Below are positions 53,960-63,890 of a DNA stretch of 64,000 nucleotides, one piece after another (position 1 is the stretch's first letter; each line of letters opens with the position of its first letter). The notes beneath the pieces are model-generated. The model was not told the origin of the DNA, made no database searches, and was given only the letters and a program-made list of their open reading frames with translations. Source of the DNA: CAYULW01 sp964445815 (GTDB lineage: Bacteria > Bacteroidota > Bacteroidia > Flavobacteriales_E > Vicingaceae); assembly GCA_964445815.1 (NCBI GenBank), contig CAYULW010000005.1, positions 1 through 64,000 on the forward strand, written 5' to 3'. A program made the position numbers and the translations under genes.

Positions 53960-56900
53960 ATGTCTAAAGTTCTAAAGCGCATAATCCTTCCATTAGTGCT
54001 GTTTTTTCTTGCTCAGGTTGTTCCTGACTTTTTTAATTCATGGAAGTCAGGTCAAGACATTGAAGCTTTTCAACGCCAATATCTTAAGATGTCTGAGCAA
54101 CTGGAGAATAGGGTTGATTCATTGGTTGAATTACAGATAAACAACGACTTGAACATTCATAGAGATGCATTATTTGATTTATATAGAAATCATAATATAA
54201 GCCTCTTTATAGTTGAAAATGAGCAGTTAACTTTTTGGAATGAGGATGAATTGAGCTTGGACACTCGATTTTTTGCTTTAGAGGATGGAGTGCATTTATT
54301 GGCCAATGGATGGTATCTTAAGTTTTCTAAGAAAAAAGATAAAAAAACCTTTATTGGCTTGGTTCTGATTAAAGCCAATTTTGTTCATCAGAATAGACAT
54401 TTAGTCAATTCTTTTACACCTAGGTTTCAGTTTCAAACCATCCAAGACATCAATACATCGGAACGAGGCGTTCCAATTGTTGGTCAATCCGGTAGTCCTG
54501 AACTCTATCTGCAAACAAATGACTTAAGTTCAACAGTTGCTTATCGGGCATTGATTTATTTTATATTAATGGCTCTTGCTTTATACTTCTTTTTGATCGC
54601 GAATTGGTTCAAACAGAAACCAGACCTACGAGCGTGGTATAAGATATCTGTTGTTTTGATCTTTAGGATTATACTGTATTACTTTTCTCCCGAGTATTTG
54701 GAGTACATTGAGTTTTTCAGACCCAACTGGTACGCCATTAATGAGTGGATACCTTCATTTGCCGATTATTTCTTAAATGCCTTGACCATGTTTTACATGG
54801 CTACGCAGTTGAATCACATTTTGAAAGAAAGCTCATCTAAAATTGCATCAATTGCCACATTAGTACTTATTGCTTTATCGAGTGTACTTGCCGTAAAATG
54901 GATGCAGGCCAGTGTGTTAAACTCTACCTTCAGTTTTAACCTGATTAATTTTTATGAATTGAACGTGTACAGCTTGTTGTGCATTTTTTCTTTTATGCTT
55001 TACTTGCTTGTTCCTCTAATACTATTAGACAGTTGGTTTAGAAAAAAAGAAACATTACTTAAAGGGTTTCTTATTTTAGTTCCCCTGATTAGCTTGTTTG
55101 ATATCATAGTTTATGATCTCATAGAGTTAAGAGTGGTCAACTATTGGATAATATTTCCCTTATTGACGTGGGCATTGTGGCAAAAAAAGGATGCAAAGGC
55201 CATTTTTCTCATTATCAATCTATCTTTTTTAGCAGGGTTGAGTTCTTTTTTAATTTTTGAAAAATTTGAACAAAGAGAAGAGCAGAAACGCAATATTATT
55301 GTGCATAGATTGGCAGAAGAAAAAGATCCGATCGCTGAGTATTTATTCCAATCAGTAGAGCAAAAAATAGCCGAAGATCAAAACGTGAAGCTCTATTTAA
55401 AGCAGTATTGGATTCAATATGAAAAGCTAAATCAATATTTAAAAGATACCTACTTTTCAGGATATTGGAATAAATACAACATCCATTTTTACCCTTGCTT
55501 CACAGGAGACTCTCTGCTTGTTGAAAATCAGTATACATTATCATGCAATGATTACTATCACGATAGAATAAAATACGAGGCAGACTCTACAACGTCCGGT
55601 TCCAGACTGTATCAATTACAAAACCTTGCAGGAAGAGTTGATTACATTGCTGAATTGCCAATAGAGATAAATGACAGTCAAGATGTAAGGTTGTATGTTG
55701 AGTTGAGTTCCAGTATACTTAACCAATTTGAGGGTTATCCTGAGTTGCTCATTGATGAACGTAGTAATTTAGATTATGTTGATCTGGCAGCTTACTCTTA
55801 TGCGGTATACCAGAATAAATCCTTGGCTTTTAAATCAGGAAAATACAATTATCCTTTGGTCAACAAATTTGGAGAGTTGACTTCCGGTTCAATTTCTCAA
55901 AACCAGACAAAAGATTTTGAGCACTTGTTTTATCAAAAAGACAAAGAGACTACTATAGTTCTTAGTTCTGAGAAAGGGAGTTTTTATGATGAGCTAACCA
56001 AAGTAGCCTATCTTATGATTCTCTTTTTCTTGATTTTGATTTTACTAAGCCTAATCTTTGAAGACTTTCCTTTAAGAATTGAATTCAGATGGCATGATTT
56101 CTCAAGTCGCATTCAGATTTTTTTGGTCAGTTCATTAATGATGGCCATCATTTTATTTGGAATAGGAACCTTGTTTTATATTCAGAAACAAAACCACGAT
56201 AAGAATTACTCTAATATTGCTGAAAAAGTGCGATCGGTTAATATTGAATTGGAAAATAAAATTGGTGGAGAAGAAAAACTGACGGATACTTTGGCTCCTT
56301 ATGTTAGTGAATTGCTGGTAAAGTTCTCAAATGTGTTTTATTCAGACATTAATGTGTTTTCCAAAGAAGGAACATTATTTGCGAGTTCTCGCTCCGAAAT
56401 ATATAAAAAGGGCTTAAAAAGTTCCCGCATACATCCTTTGGCATATAAGGCTTTAGAAATAGATGATTTAGGAGAATGGGTACAAAAAGAGCACATCGGG
56501 CAAATGGAATATTTGTCGGCATATATTCCGTTAAAAAATTACCGTAATAAGGTTCTTGGATACTTAAATCTGCCTTATTTTACTAAGCAAGGGGAACTAG
56601 AAAAAGAAATTTCAGCCTTTTTTGTGTCGACCATCAATATTTATGTTGCCATTTTTGCCATTTCTCTATTCATTTCAGTTCTTCTTATCAATCAACTTTC
56701 TCGTCCATTATACATGATTCGACAACAATTATCAAAGCTTAAATTAGGCGGTCATCTCGAGTTGATACAATGGAAGAGTAGAGATGAAATTGGATTTTTA
56801 GTTAAAGAATATAATCGTATGGTTGTGGAGCTAAGCGAAAGTGCAGAACGCTTAGCTCAGTCTGAACGTGAAAGTGCATGGAGAGAAATGGCTAAGCAGG

Positions 56901-57532
56901 TAGCACATGAGATAAAAAATCCTTTGACACCAATGAAGCTTAGTATACAGCATTTGCAAATGGCCTATGAACAAGATGCTGAAGATCTGGATGAGCGGGT
57001 GAAAAGAACAGCACAAACTTTAATTGATCAAATAGAAGCCTTAACCAATATTGCCAATGAATTTTCTCATTTTGCAAAAATGCCTGAAGGAAATTATCAG
57101 ATTATAGATTTGATTGGAATAATACAAAATGCTGTAGAGCTCTATTCGGGTCATAAAGACATAAGTATACAATTTGAAACTAGTTTAGAAGAGGCGTTAG
57201 TAAAGGGAGATGAGGATCAGTTACTAAGACTTTTTAATAATTTATTGAAAAATAGCCTTCAAGCTAAAACAAAGGATCATGATTTAGAATTACAGTTGAA
57301 ACTAAGTAAATCAGATAAAGACTTCACACTTGACGTTATAGATAATGGAGTGGGAATTCCTGAGGAACAAAGGAGTCAAATTTTTGAACCGAACTTTACA
57401 ACAAAAACAGGTGGAACAGGTCTCGGTCTGGCCATGTCTAAAAATATTCTTCAAAGCATGGGTGGTGAAATCAGCTTAGTACCATCACTGCAAGGAGCGC
57501 ATTTTAAAATCATTTTTCCCGAAGTGTCTTAA
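53960..57532 (+). CDS. Orphan NtrY-like sensor histidine kinase with multi-helix membrane module
   Basis: A 1190-residue kinase. One N-terminal helix is followed by a periplasmic-type region (about residues 30-190), a block of seven or eight helices (to about 450), a second extracytoplasmic region, then further helices around 700-740 and 890. A HAMP-like linker (QLSRPLYMIRQQLSKLKLGG) follows. The catalytic core holds the H-box AKQVAHEIKNPLTPMKLSIQ (His 983), N-box RLFNNLLKNSLQA, VIDNGVGIPEEQ and GGTGLGLAMSKNILQSMGG. The H-box style is that of NtrY. No response regulator lies next to it. It may sense envelope or lipid state; unknown. TTG 53927 lies inside the promoter, hence ATG 53960. Confidence 0.87.
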   Translation: MSKVLKRIILPLVLFFLAQVVPDFFNSWKSGQDIEAFQRQYLKMSEQLENRVDSLVELQINNDLNIHRDALFDLYRNHNISLFIVENEQLTFWNEDELSLDTRFFALEDGVHLLANGWYLKFSKKKDKKTFIGLVLIKANFVHQNRHLVNSFTPRFQFQTIQDINTSERGVPIVGQSGSPELYLQTNDLSSTVAYRALIYFILMALALYFFLIANWFKQKPDLRAWYKISVVLIFRIILYYFSPEYLEYIEFFRPNWYAINEWIPSFADYFLNALTMFYMATQLNHILKESSSKIASIATLVLIALSSVLAVKWMQASVLNSTFSFNLINFYELNVYSLLCIFSFMLYLLVPLILLDSWFRKKETLLKGFLILVPLISLFDIIVYDLIELRVVNYWIIFPLLTWALWQKKDAKAIFLIINLSFLAGLSSFLIFEKFEQREEQKRNIIVHRLAEEKDPIAEYLFQSVEQKIAEDQNVKLYLKQYWIQYEKLNQYLKDTYFSGYWNKYNIHFYPCFTGDSLLVENQYTLSCNDYYHDRIKYEADSTTSGSRLYQLQNLAGRVDYIAELPIEINDSQDVRLYVELSSSILNQFEGYPELLIDERSNLDYVDLAAYSYAVYQNKSLAFKSGKYNYPLVNKFGELTSGSISQNQTKDFEHLFYQKDKETTIVLSSEKGSFYDELTKVAYLMILFFLILILLSLIFEDFPLRIEFRWHDFSSRIQIFLVSSLMMAIILFGIGTLFYIQKQNHDKNYSNIAEKVRSVNIELENKIGGEEKLTDTLAPYVSELLVKFSNVFYSDINVFSKEGTLFASSRSEIYKKGLKSSRIHPLAYKALEIDDLGEWVQKEHIGQMEYLSAYIPLKNYRNKVLGYLNLPYFTKQGELEKEISAFFVSTINIYVAIFAISLFISVLLINQLSRPLYMIRQQLSKLKLGGHLELIQWKSRDEIGFLVKEYNRMVVELSESAERLAQSERESAWREMAKQVAHEIKNPLTPMKLSIQHLQMAYEQDAEDLDERVKRTAQTLIDQIEALTNIANEFSHFAKMPEGNYQIIDLIGIIQNAVELYSGHKDISIQFETSLEEALVKGDEDQLLRLFNNLLKNSLQAKTKDHDLELQLKLSKSDKDFTLDVIDNGVGIPEEQRSQIFEPNFTTKTGGTGLGLAMSKNILQSMGGEISLVPSLQGAHFKIIFPEVS

Positions 57533-57571
57533 AAATATAGAATTAAGTCACCCGTTTTCTGATTGAAAATA

Positions 57572-57579
57572 TAACTTTG
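57572..57579 (+). promoter_or_regulatory. -7 element before the crotonase gene
   Basis: TAACTTTG fits TAnnTTTG, 17 bases before ATG 57597. The -33 element is unclear. Confidence 0.5.
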
Positions 57580-57596
57580 TTTAAAGCAAATTCATT

Positions 57597-58373
57597 ATGG
57601 CAAACATTATTCAAGAACAGAAAAATAGAATACTATATTTAACCATCAATCGTCCGGACAAGTTAAATGCTTTAAATCGACAAACCATACAAGAATTAGG
57701 AGAAGCGATAAGAGATGCAGATCAAAATTCAGACATTGGAGTTATTATTTTAACCGGTTCAGGTCATAAGGCATTTGTAGCAGGAGCAGATATCTCTGAG
57801 TTTCATGAGTTCAATGAAAAACAAGCACATGCTTTAGCTAAGGATGGACAAGATCAATTATTTGATATCGCTGAGAATTGTCAAACACCTATAATAGCTG
57901 CAGTTAATGGTTTTGCGCTTGGAGGAGGTTTGGAATTGGCAATGGCTTGTCATATTAGAGTAGCATCTGAGAATGCTAAAATGGGTTTACCTGAGGTGAG
58001 TTTGGGGGTCATTCCCGGATATGGAGGTACACAGAGGCTGGCTCAATTAGCCGGAAAGGGAAAGGCTTTTGAATTGATTTTTACAGCAGGAATGATCAAT
58101 GCAGAAGAAGCTCTTGAACTGGGATTAGTCAATTATGTGACAACGCAGGTTGAGTTAATCTCAAAATGTGAATCCATTGCGCAAAAAATGTTAAATAACT
58201 CTTCAGTGGCCATTGCTTCAGCAATACGTGCCGTCAATTCGGGTTATTTAGACGGAGAAAACGGTTATGAAACTGAGATTACTGAGTTTGCAAAATGTTT
58301 TACTACAGAGGATTTTAAAGAAGGAACAAATGCTTTCCTTGAGAAAAGGAAACCCAAGTTTCCCGGCAAATAA
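57597..58373 (+). CDS. Enoyl-CoA hydratase (crotonase family)
   Basis: A 258-residue enzyme. FVAGADISEF forms the oxyanion-hole strand, and both catalytic glutamates are present: GFALGGGLELAMAC and GLPEVSLGVIPGYGGTQRL. It hydrates trans-2-enoyl-CoA in beta-oxidation or short-chain acyl-CoA catabolism. The last residues (FLEKRKPKFPGK) are typical. It stands alone in front of the flippase run, 11 bases before it. Confidence 0.92.
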   Translation: MANIIQEQKNRILYLTINRPDKLNALNRQTIQELGEAIRDADQNSDIGVIILTGSGHKAFVAGADISEFHEFNEKQAHALAKDGQDQLFDIAENCQTPIIAAVNGFALGGGLELAMACHIRVASENAKMGLPEVSLGVIPGYGGTQRLAQLAGKGKAFELIFTAGMINAEEALELGLVNYVTTQVELISKCESIAQKMLNNSSVAIASAIRAVNSGYLDGENGYETEITEFAKCFTTEDFKEGTNAFLEKRKPKFPGK

Positions 58374-58384
58374 GAAATAGCTTA

Positions 58385-59878
58385 TTGAAAGCGCTTAAAA
58401 AATTAGCAGGCCAAACGGCCATATATGGTTTGCCGAGCATAGTTGCTCGTTTACTAAACTATCTTTTAGTCCCACTACATACTGACACATTTGTTCCAGA
58501 AAGGTTTGGAGTCATTACTGAGATGTATTCCTATGTGGCCTTCTTAGTTGTATTGTTGACCTATGGAATGGAAACGGCATATTTTAGGTTTCAAACTAAA
58601 GATCAACACCTTGGAACAAAAACATCGGTTTTTAGTACGGTAATACTCTCCTTATTCACTTCAACAACAGCTTTTATTCTATTTGCTTCAGTTTTTTCAC
58701 AAGAGCTGGCCACTTATATAAAGTATCCGGATAATGCTGAATATGTTATATGGTTTGCTTTTATAGTTGGATTAGATGCAATATCCTCTATTTCATTAGC
58801 TAAGCTAAGAATTGAAAATAAGTCCTTAAGATTTGCTCTGATTAACATTTTGACGATTGTAGTTTTCGTTGGACTTAATTTTTTCTGGCTATGGTATTGC
58901 CTCCCGGAATATGAATCTGGAAACAGAAATTGGGTTGTAAGTACCTTTTATTCGCCGAATATTGGAATAGGTTATGTGTTTTTAGCCAATTTGTTTGCTA
59001 GTGCCTTAAAGTTTATTTTATTGTCGCCGGCACTCTTTAAACTGCGCTTTAGTATTAATTGGACCTTACTTAAAGACATGCTAAAATACAGTACCCCTTT
59101 ATTGATTGGTAGCCTGGCCATAATAGTTAATGAAACAGCAGATAAGATTATGTTGAAATGGTTATTACTGGATGATTTGGGGCCAAAAGGCGCCACTGAG
59201 CAAGTTGGAATTTATGGGGCTTGTTACAAGCTTTCCATTATAATCAGTCTGTTTATTCAAGCATTTAGGTATGCAGCAGAGCCTTTTTTCTTTTCTCAGG
59301 AAAAGGAAAGAGATTCGAAAGAAGTTTATGCTCATATCTTAAAATACTTTGTCATAGTACTTTCTATTATCTTTTTAGGAGTCATGCTTTATATCGATGT
59401 ATTCAAGTATTTCATACCAAACGAAGACTATTGGATAGGTTTGAAAGTCGTTCCTATCTTGCTAATGGCCAATATTTTTCTCGGCATATTTTATAACCTT
59501 TCTATATGGTATAAACTATCGGAAAAAACGAGCTATGGGGCCCTTATTTCTTCAATAGGAGCCGTTATCACGATTACCATTAACTACCTATTTATTTCAA
59601 AAATGGGTTACATGGCTTCAGCGTGGGCAACTTTCATTTGCTATGGAAGCATGGTCGTCATTTCCTATCTAATCGGTCAGAGGCATTATAAAATCAATTA
59701 TCCGATAGGAAGAATAGCTGTTTATCTTGGTACAGTGGTTTGTTTATACTTACTTGCTTCTTACATAAATCAAGATAGCTCTCAACTGATAATGTATCTT
59801 ATAAACACGGGACTATTACTCACGTATATCGCTTTGGTTTTTGTTTTAGAAAAACCTAAAAAAGCAATAATTTCGTAG
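58385..59878 (+). CDS. Polysaccharide flippase (MOP/Wzx family)
   Basis: A 497-residue protein with 13-14 hydrophobic helices. It opens ALKKLAGQTAIYGLPSIVAR and LLNYLLVPLHTDTFVPERFG, the MOP pattern, with TYGMETAYFRF in helix 3. It should flip a lipid-linked saccharide. It is separate from the O-antigen locus flippase and heads a run (dut, nucleotidyltransferase, lipoproteins, EnvC-like) that I know as conserved in Bacteroidota. TTG 58385 is the start; no ATG occurs in the first 30 codons. Confidence 0.87.
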   Translation: MKALKKLAGQTAIYGLPSIVARLLNYLLVPLHTDTFVPERFGVITEMYSYVAFLVVLLTYGMETAYFRFQTKDQHLGTKTSVFSTVILSLFTSTTAFILFASVFSQELATYIKYPDNAEYVIWFAFIVGLDAISSISLAKLRIENKSLRFALINILTIVVFVGLNFFWLWYCLPEYESGNRNWVVSTFYSPNIGIGYVFLANLFASALKFILLSPALFKLRFSINWTLLKDMLKYSTPLLIGSLAIIVNETADKIMLKWLLLDDLGPKGATEQVGIYGACYKLSIIISLFIQAFRYAAEPFFFSQEKERDSKEVYAHILKYFVIVLSIIFLGVMLYIDVFKYFIPNEDYWIGLKVVPILLMANIFLGIFYNLSIWYKLSEKTSYGALISSIGAVITITINYLFISKMGYMASAWATFICYGSMVVISYLIGQRHYKINYPIGRIAVYLGTVVCLYLLASYINQDSSQLIMYLINTGLLLTYIALVFVLEKPKKAIIS

Positions 59879-59896
59879 GCTTATAGCTGCAAAATT

Positions 59897-60331
59897 ATGA
59901 AGATCAATATCGTTAACAAATCACAACATGCATTACCTCAATACGCTACAATTGCGTCTGCGGGCTTAGATTTGAGAGCAAACATTACAGAATCAATCAA
60001 AATAGACTCATTGGATAAGGCGATTGTTCCAACAGGTTTATTTATTGAGCTGCCGGTTGGTTATGAAGCCCAGGTTCGTCCCAGAAGTGGTCTGGCTTTT
60101 AAGCATGGGATAACCGTGCTTAATTCACCCGGAACGATTGATGCCGACTATAGAGGAGAAATAAAAGTGATATTAGTGAATCTTTCTAAGGAGGAATTTG
60201 TAATTGAAAATGGCGAAAGAATTGCTCAAATGGTCATAGCAGCTCACGAACAAGCAGAGTGGGTCGAAGTCGAAACGCTCAATGAAACTGAAAGAGGTGC
60301 CGGGGGATTTGGAAGTACAGGAAAAACATAA
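59897..60331 (+). CDS. dut: dUTP diphosphatase
   Basis: A 144-residue trimeric dUTPase with all five motifs, clearest ASAGLDLRA, RPRSGLAFKHG, SPGTIDADYRGEIKV and RGAGGFGSTGK. It converts dUTP to dUMP and PPi, keeping uracil out of DNA. It lies 18 bases after the flippase. Confidence 0.97.
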   Translation: MKINIVNKSQHALPQYATIASAGLDLRANITESIKIDSLDKAIVPTGLFIELPVGYEAQVRPRSGLAFKHGITVLNSPGTIDADYRGEIKVILVNLSKEEFVIENGERIAQMVIAAHEQAEWVEVETLNETERGAGGFGSTGKT

Positions 60332-60352
60332 CTAACCTAACAAAAATTAAAA

Positions 60353-61357
60353 ATGAAGATAATTGTGCCAATGGCCGGAAGAGGTAGCCGTTTAAGACCT
60401 CATACATTAACTGTTCCTAAACCACTAGTTCCTGTTGCAGGCAAACCTATCGTTCAGAGATTGGTAGAAGATATAGCTGCAGTTTGTGAGGAATCAATTG
60501 AAGAAATCGGTTTTGTTATTGGAGACTTTGGCAAAGAAGTAGAAGCTCATCTTTTAGAAGTAGCTGATTCACTAGGCGCCAAAGGGCATATTTTTTATCA
60601 AGAAGAAGCTCTTGGAACAGCTCACGCTATTCTTTGTGCAAAGGAGATTATGGACGGTAAAACCATTGTGGCATTTGCAGACACATTGTTTCGTGCAGAT
60701 TTTAAATTAGATGATGATCAGGATGGCATTATCTGGGTTCAGCAAGTTGATGACCCATCTGCCTTTGGTGTGGTAAAGATAGATCAAGACAATTACATTA
60801 CAGATTTTGTTGAAAAACCATCGGAGTTTGTTTCGGATTTAGCGATTATAGGCATCTATTATTTTAAAGATGGGAACTATTTAAGAGAGAACTTGCAGTA
60901 CCTTATTGACAATGATATAAAAGACAAAGGAGAATACCAGATTACCGATGCATTAGAGCGCATGAAAAAGGCGGGTACCAAGTTTACACCCGGTAAAGTT
61001 CAAGAGTGGTTAGATTGTGGGAACAGACATGCAACAGTATATACCAACCAAAGAGTTCTGGAGTTTATTAAAAACGAAAATAATACAGCATCGTCTGCGA
61101 CCTTGATCAATTCAAAAATAATAGAACCCTGTTTTATAGCAGATAATGTAAAAATTGAAAATTCCATAATAGGGCCCCATGTGTCAATCGGTAAAAACAC
61201 AGAGATCACCGGTAGCATCTTATCCAACTCTATTATTCAGAATGACACTATACTTAAGGGAGTAAATTGTAAGGACTCTATGATAGGAAACAAAGCAAAA
61301 GTGGAGCAAAAATCTTTGAGTTTAAGTGTTGGTGACTACAATGAGATAGAGTTATAG
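60353..61357 (+). CDS. Sugar-1-phosphate nucleotidyltransferase with left-handed beta-helix tail
   Basis: A 334-residue enzyme. The N-terminal catalytic domain has VPMAGRGSRLRPHTLTVPKP (nucleotide loop), FYQEEALGTAHAI and VAFADTLFRADF. WLDCGNRHATVYTNQRVLE and hexapeptide repeats (IEPCFIADNVKIENSIIGPH and following) form the C-terminus. It makes a nucleotide-activated sugar from NTP and sugar 1-phosphate; probably UDP- or dTDP-glucose type, not certain. It should feed glycan synthesis. Confidence 0.88.
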   Translation: MKIIVPMAGRGSRLRPHTLTVPKPLVPVAGKPIVQRLVEDIAAVCEESIEEIGFVIGDFGKEVEAHLLEVADSLGAKGHIFYQEEALGTAHAILCAKEIMDGKTIVAFADTLFRADFKLDDDQDGIIWVQQVDDPSAFGVVKIDQDNYITDFVEKPSEFVSDLAIIGIYYFKDGNYLRENLQYLIDNDIKDKGEYQITDALERMKKAGTKFTPGKVQEWLDCGNRHATVYTNQRVLEFIKNENNTASSATLINSKIIEPCFIADNVKIENSIIGPHVSIGKNTEITGSILSNSIIQNDTILKGVNCKDSMIGNKAKVEQKSLSLSVGDYNEIEL

Positions 61358-61363
61358 AAAGGA

Positions 61364-63088
61364 ATGAATAAAGGATTCCTATACGGGTTTTTATGTGTCG
61401 CATTCATCGCTTGTAGGAGTGGTAAAGAGTTAAACAGGTTACAATCTAAAGAGCTCAACGAAAAAGAAAAGATTGCTTTCGGAAACTTTTACATGGATGG
61501 GACTAGGGAAAAACTATTGGGAAATTATACTAAGGCTCAGAGTTTCTATGAAAAAGCACTGAGTATTGATAATTCCAATGCTGCTGCACATTACGAATTA
61601 GGCTTAGTTCATAATTATCAAAAAAATTACGACCAAGCCTTTGATCAGTTTAAGATTGCCACGGACTTAGATCCATCTAATTATTGGTACAAATTATCCT
61701 ATGCTAGTTTTCTTGAAAGTAATGGTGATGTAAACGAAGCAATAGCGGTTTTTAAGGAATTAACCGAACAAAACCCATCACAGATTGAGTTGAAGTTAGA
61801 ACTGTCCAAGTTATTGATCGGGCAAAGAAAATATCAGGAAGGAATTGAAATTTTAAACAAAATTGAGGAAGAAACAGGAATAAATGAAGAAATTACTTTT
61901 CTGAAACAGAAAATTTACCTGTATAAAAATGATGTAGATGGAGCGGCAAATGAATTGGAACACTTGATTCAAGCCTATCCTAATGAAATACGCTATTATG
62001 GGATATTATCTGATATCTATCTCAACAATGGAAGAGAAGATCAGGCTTATCAAGTGTTTAAGCGAATGAAGTCAGTCGACTCCAGTAGCTACATGGTCAA
62101 TCTCGCATTAGCCGACTATTATAAAAAGCAAGGAGATAAGTCTGCCTATATGAATGAATTGAATATGGCCTTTTCTAATCCTGAGATGAATATTGATGCA
62201 AAAATTCAATACATTCTTACAAACTATAGGATTGATAGTCGAAATGAAGAGTTAAAAAAGGAAGGAATAGCCTTATGCAAGACATTGACACAGACACATC
62301 CAAATGATGCTAAATCACATGCCATTTATGCTGATTTTCTATATTTCGACAATCAATTGGATTTGGCGAAGCAAGCATATTTCAGAACTATAGAATTAGA
62401 TAGCAGCAGATTTCCGGTGTGGAATCAGTTGATGGTGATACTTTCAGAGACCAATGAGAATGAAGCACTAATTAAATATGGAGTAAGAGCAATTGATCTG
62501 TTTCCTAATCAGGCCTCTAGCTACCTCATGCTAGGCTTTGCTCATGCACAGAGAAATCAGCATGAAAAGGCAGTAACCTATTTTAACTTGGGAAAGGATT
62601 TGGCGCTTGGAAATGAAGCACTGAAAGCTCAGTTTTATGCATCACTGGGTGATAGCTATCAAACATTGAAACAACATGATAAATCTGATCAAGCTTATGA
62701 CAAAGCTTTAGAAATTGACCCGGATAATGTCTATGTACTAAATAATTACAGTTACTTTCTGGCTTTGAGAAAAGATCAACTTGAAAAGGCAAAAGACATG
62801 TCAATGCGTTCTAATAATTTGGCACCCGGCCAGTCTTCCTTTCAGGATACTTATGCTTGGATTTTATTTCAAATGGGCAACTATGAAGAAGCGAACCAGT
62901 GGATAGATAAGGCCTTGTCAAATGACAGTTCTTCAGGAGTACTTTTAGAGCATAAAGGAGATATACTTTTTCAAATGGGCAAAATAGATGAGGCTATCGA
63001 ATTTTGGAAAAAGGCCAAAGAAAAAGGTGGTACAACTAAGATGATTGACCGAAAAATAGAAGATAAAAAGTGGTATGAAGAAGATTAG
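61364..63088 (+). CDS. TPR-repeat lipoprotein
   Basis: A 574-residue lipoprotein (lipobox AFIAC) built from about 12-14 TPR motifs, for example YTKAQSFYEKALSIDNSNAA and SDQAYDKALEIDPDNVYVLN. It ends WKKAKEKGGTTKMIDRKIED. It should be a protein-binding scaffold in the periplasm. It overlaps the DUF4292 gene by 14 bases, and the pair is conserved in Bacteroidota as far as I know. Role unknown; perhaps in outer-membrane biogenesis, given the neighbours. Confidence 0.85.
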   Translation: MNKGFLYGFLCVAFIACRSGKELNRLQSKELNEKEKIAFGNFYMDGTREKLLGNYTKAQSFYEKALSIDNSNAAAHYELGLVHNYQKNYDQAFDQFKIATDLDPSNYWYKLSYASFLESNGDVNEAIAVFKELTEQNPSQIELKLELSKLLIGQRKYQEGIEILNKIEEETGINEEITFLKQKIYLYKNDVDGAANELEHLIQAYPNEIRYYGILSDIYLNNGREDQAYQVFKRMKSVDSSSYMVNLALADYYKKQGDKSAYMNELNMAFSNPEMNIDAKIQYILTNYRIDSRNEELKKEGIALCKTLTQTHPNDAKSHAIYADFLYFDNQLDLAKQAYFRTIELDSSRFPVWNQLMVILSETNENEALIKYGVRAIDLFPNQASSYLMLGFAHAQRNQHEKAVTYFNLGKDLALGNEALKAQFYASLGDSYQTLKQHDKSDQAYDKALEIDPDNVYVLNNYSYFLALRKDQLEKAKDMSMRSNNLAPGQSSFQDTYAWILFQMGNYEEANQWIDKALSNDSSSGVLLEHKGDILFQMGKIDEAIEFWKKAKEKGGTTKMIDRKIEDKKWYEED

Positions 63089-63890
63089 CTTTTTGGTTTT
63101 ATTGTTGGGTTTATCTTTTGTCGCTTGCAAGAACAAAGAAAAGGCAAGCAGAAAGCCTCTTGAAGGAAAGAAAACACAGTATTTGTTGACTCAGTTGGAA
63201 GCCAATGAATTTCATTTTGATACATTTTCTACCAAGGCAGAGTTTAGTTTGATTCAACAGGGAAAAAAAACGAACTTCAAGGCGACGATTCGTGTGAAAA
63301 AAGACAGCCTTATCTGGTTGTCGATAACTCCGGCACTTGGGATTGAGATGGCTCGAGTTTTAATTTCTCAAGATTCCGTTAAACTGATCGACAGGTTGAA
63401 AAAAAATTATTTCACAGGAGATTTTGACTACATTAACAATAAGTTTAATGTTGATCTTCTTTTTGATGATTTGCAAGCCGTATTACTGGGGAACTCTATT
63501 GCTGTTGAGCCAGATGAAAAGCTCAAATTTGCGATCGATAATGAGATGTATTATCTCGGAAATATGAAGAAAAGAAAAGCAAAAAAAGCAGATGAAAAGC
63601 CTGTAAAGATCGAGCGTCAGAAAGATGAGGTTGTGAGTTTATGGTTAGACGAATCCAATTTTAAAATCGCTAAGTTCCTAGTTTCCGATTTGACTGCAGA
63701 TCGATTTATCAGAGGGACTTACGATGACTACGAAATAGTCGAAGATCAGCTATTACCCAAACATCTGAGTATAGACATTCAATCTGATCAACCTTCTAAA
63801 TTGGATATCAAATACTCTAAAATTACATTAAATAAGGAATTGAGTTTTTCATTTAAAATTTCGTCTAAGTATGAGCAGGTCTTTTATTAG
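63075..63890 (+). CDS. DUF4292 outer-membrane lipoprotein, LolB-like in outline
   Basis: A 271-residue lipoprotein (lipobox SFVAC). The DUF4292 region reads STKAEFSLIQQGKKTNFKAT, then VKKDSLIWLSITPALGIEMA and RVLISQDSVKLIDRLKKNYF. Long strands follow (LSIDIQSDQPSKLDIKYSKI). The order of strands and the loop with hydrophobic residues resemble LolA/LolB folds, which carry lipoproteins to the outer membrane. That comparison is mine and unproven. It overlaps both the TPR gene (14 bases) and the next gene (20 bases). Confidence 0.85.
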   Translation: MKKISFLVLLLGLSFVACKNKEKASRKPLEGKKTQYLLTQLEANEFHFDTFSTKAEFSLIQQGKKTNFKATIRVKKDSLIWLSITPALGIEMARVLISQDSVKLIDRLKKNYFTGDFDYINNKFNVDLLFDDLQAVLLGNSIAVEPDEKLKFAIDNEMYYLGNMKKRKAKKADEKPVKIERQKDEVVSLWLDESNFKIAKFLVSDLTADRFIRGTYDDYEIVEDQLLPKHLSIDIQSDQPSKLDIKYSKITLNKELSFSFKISSKYEQVFY

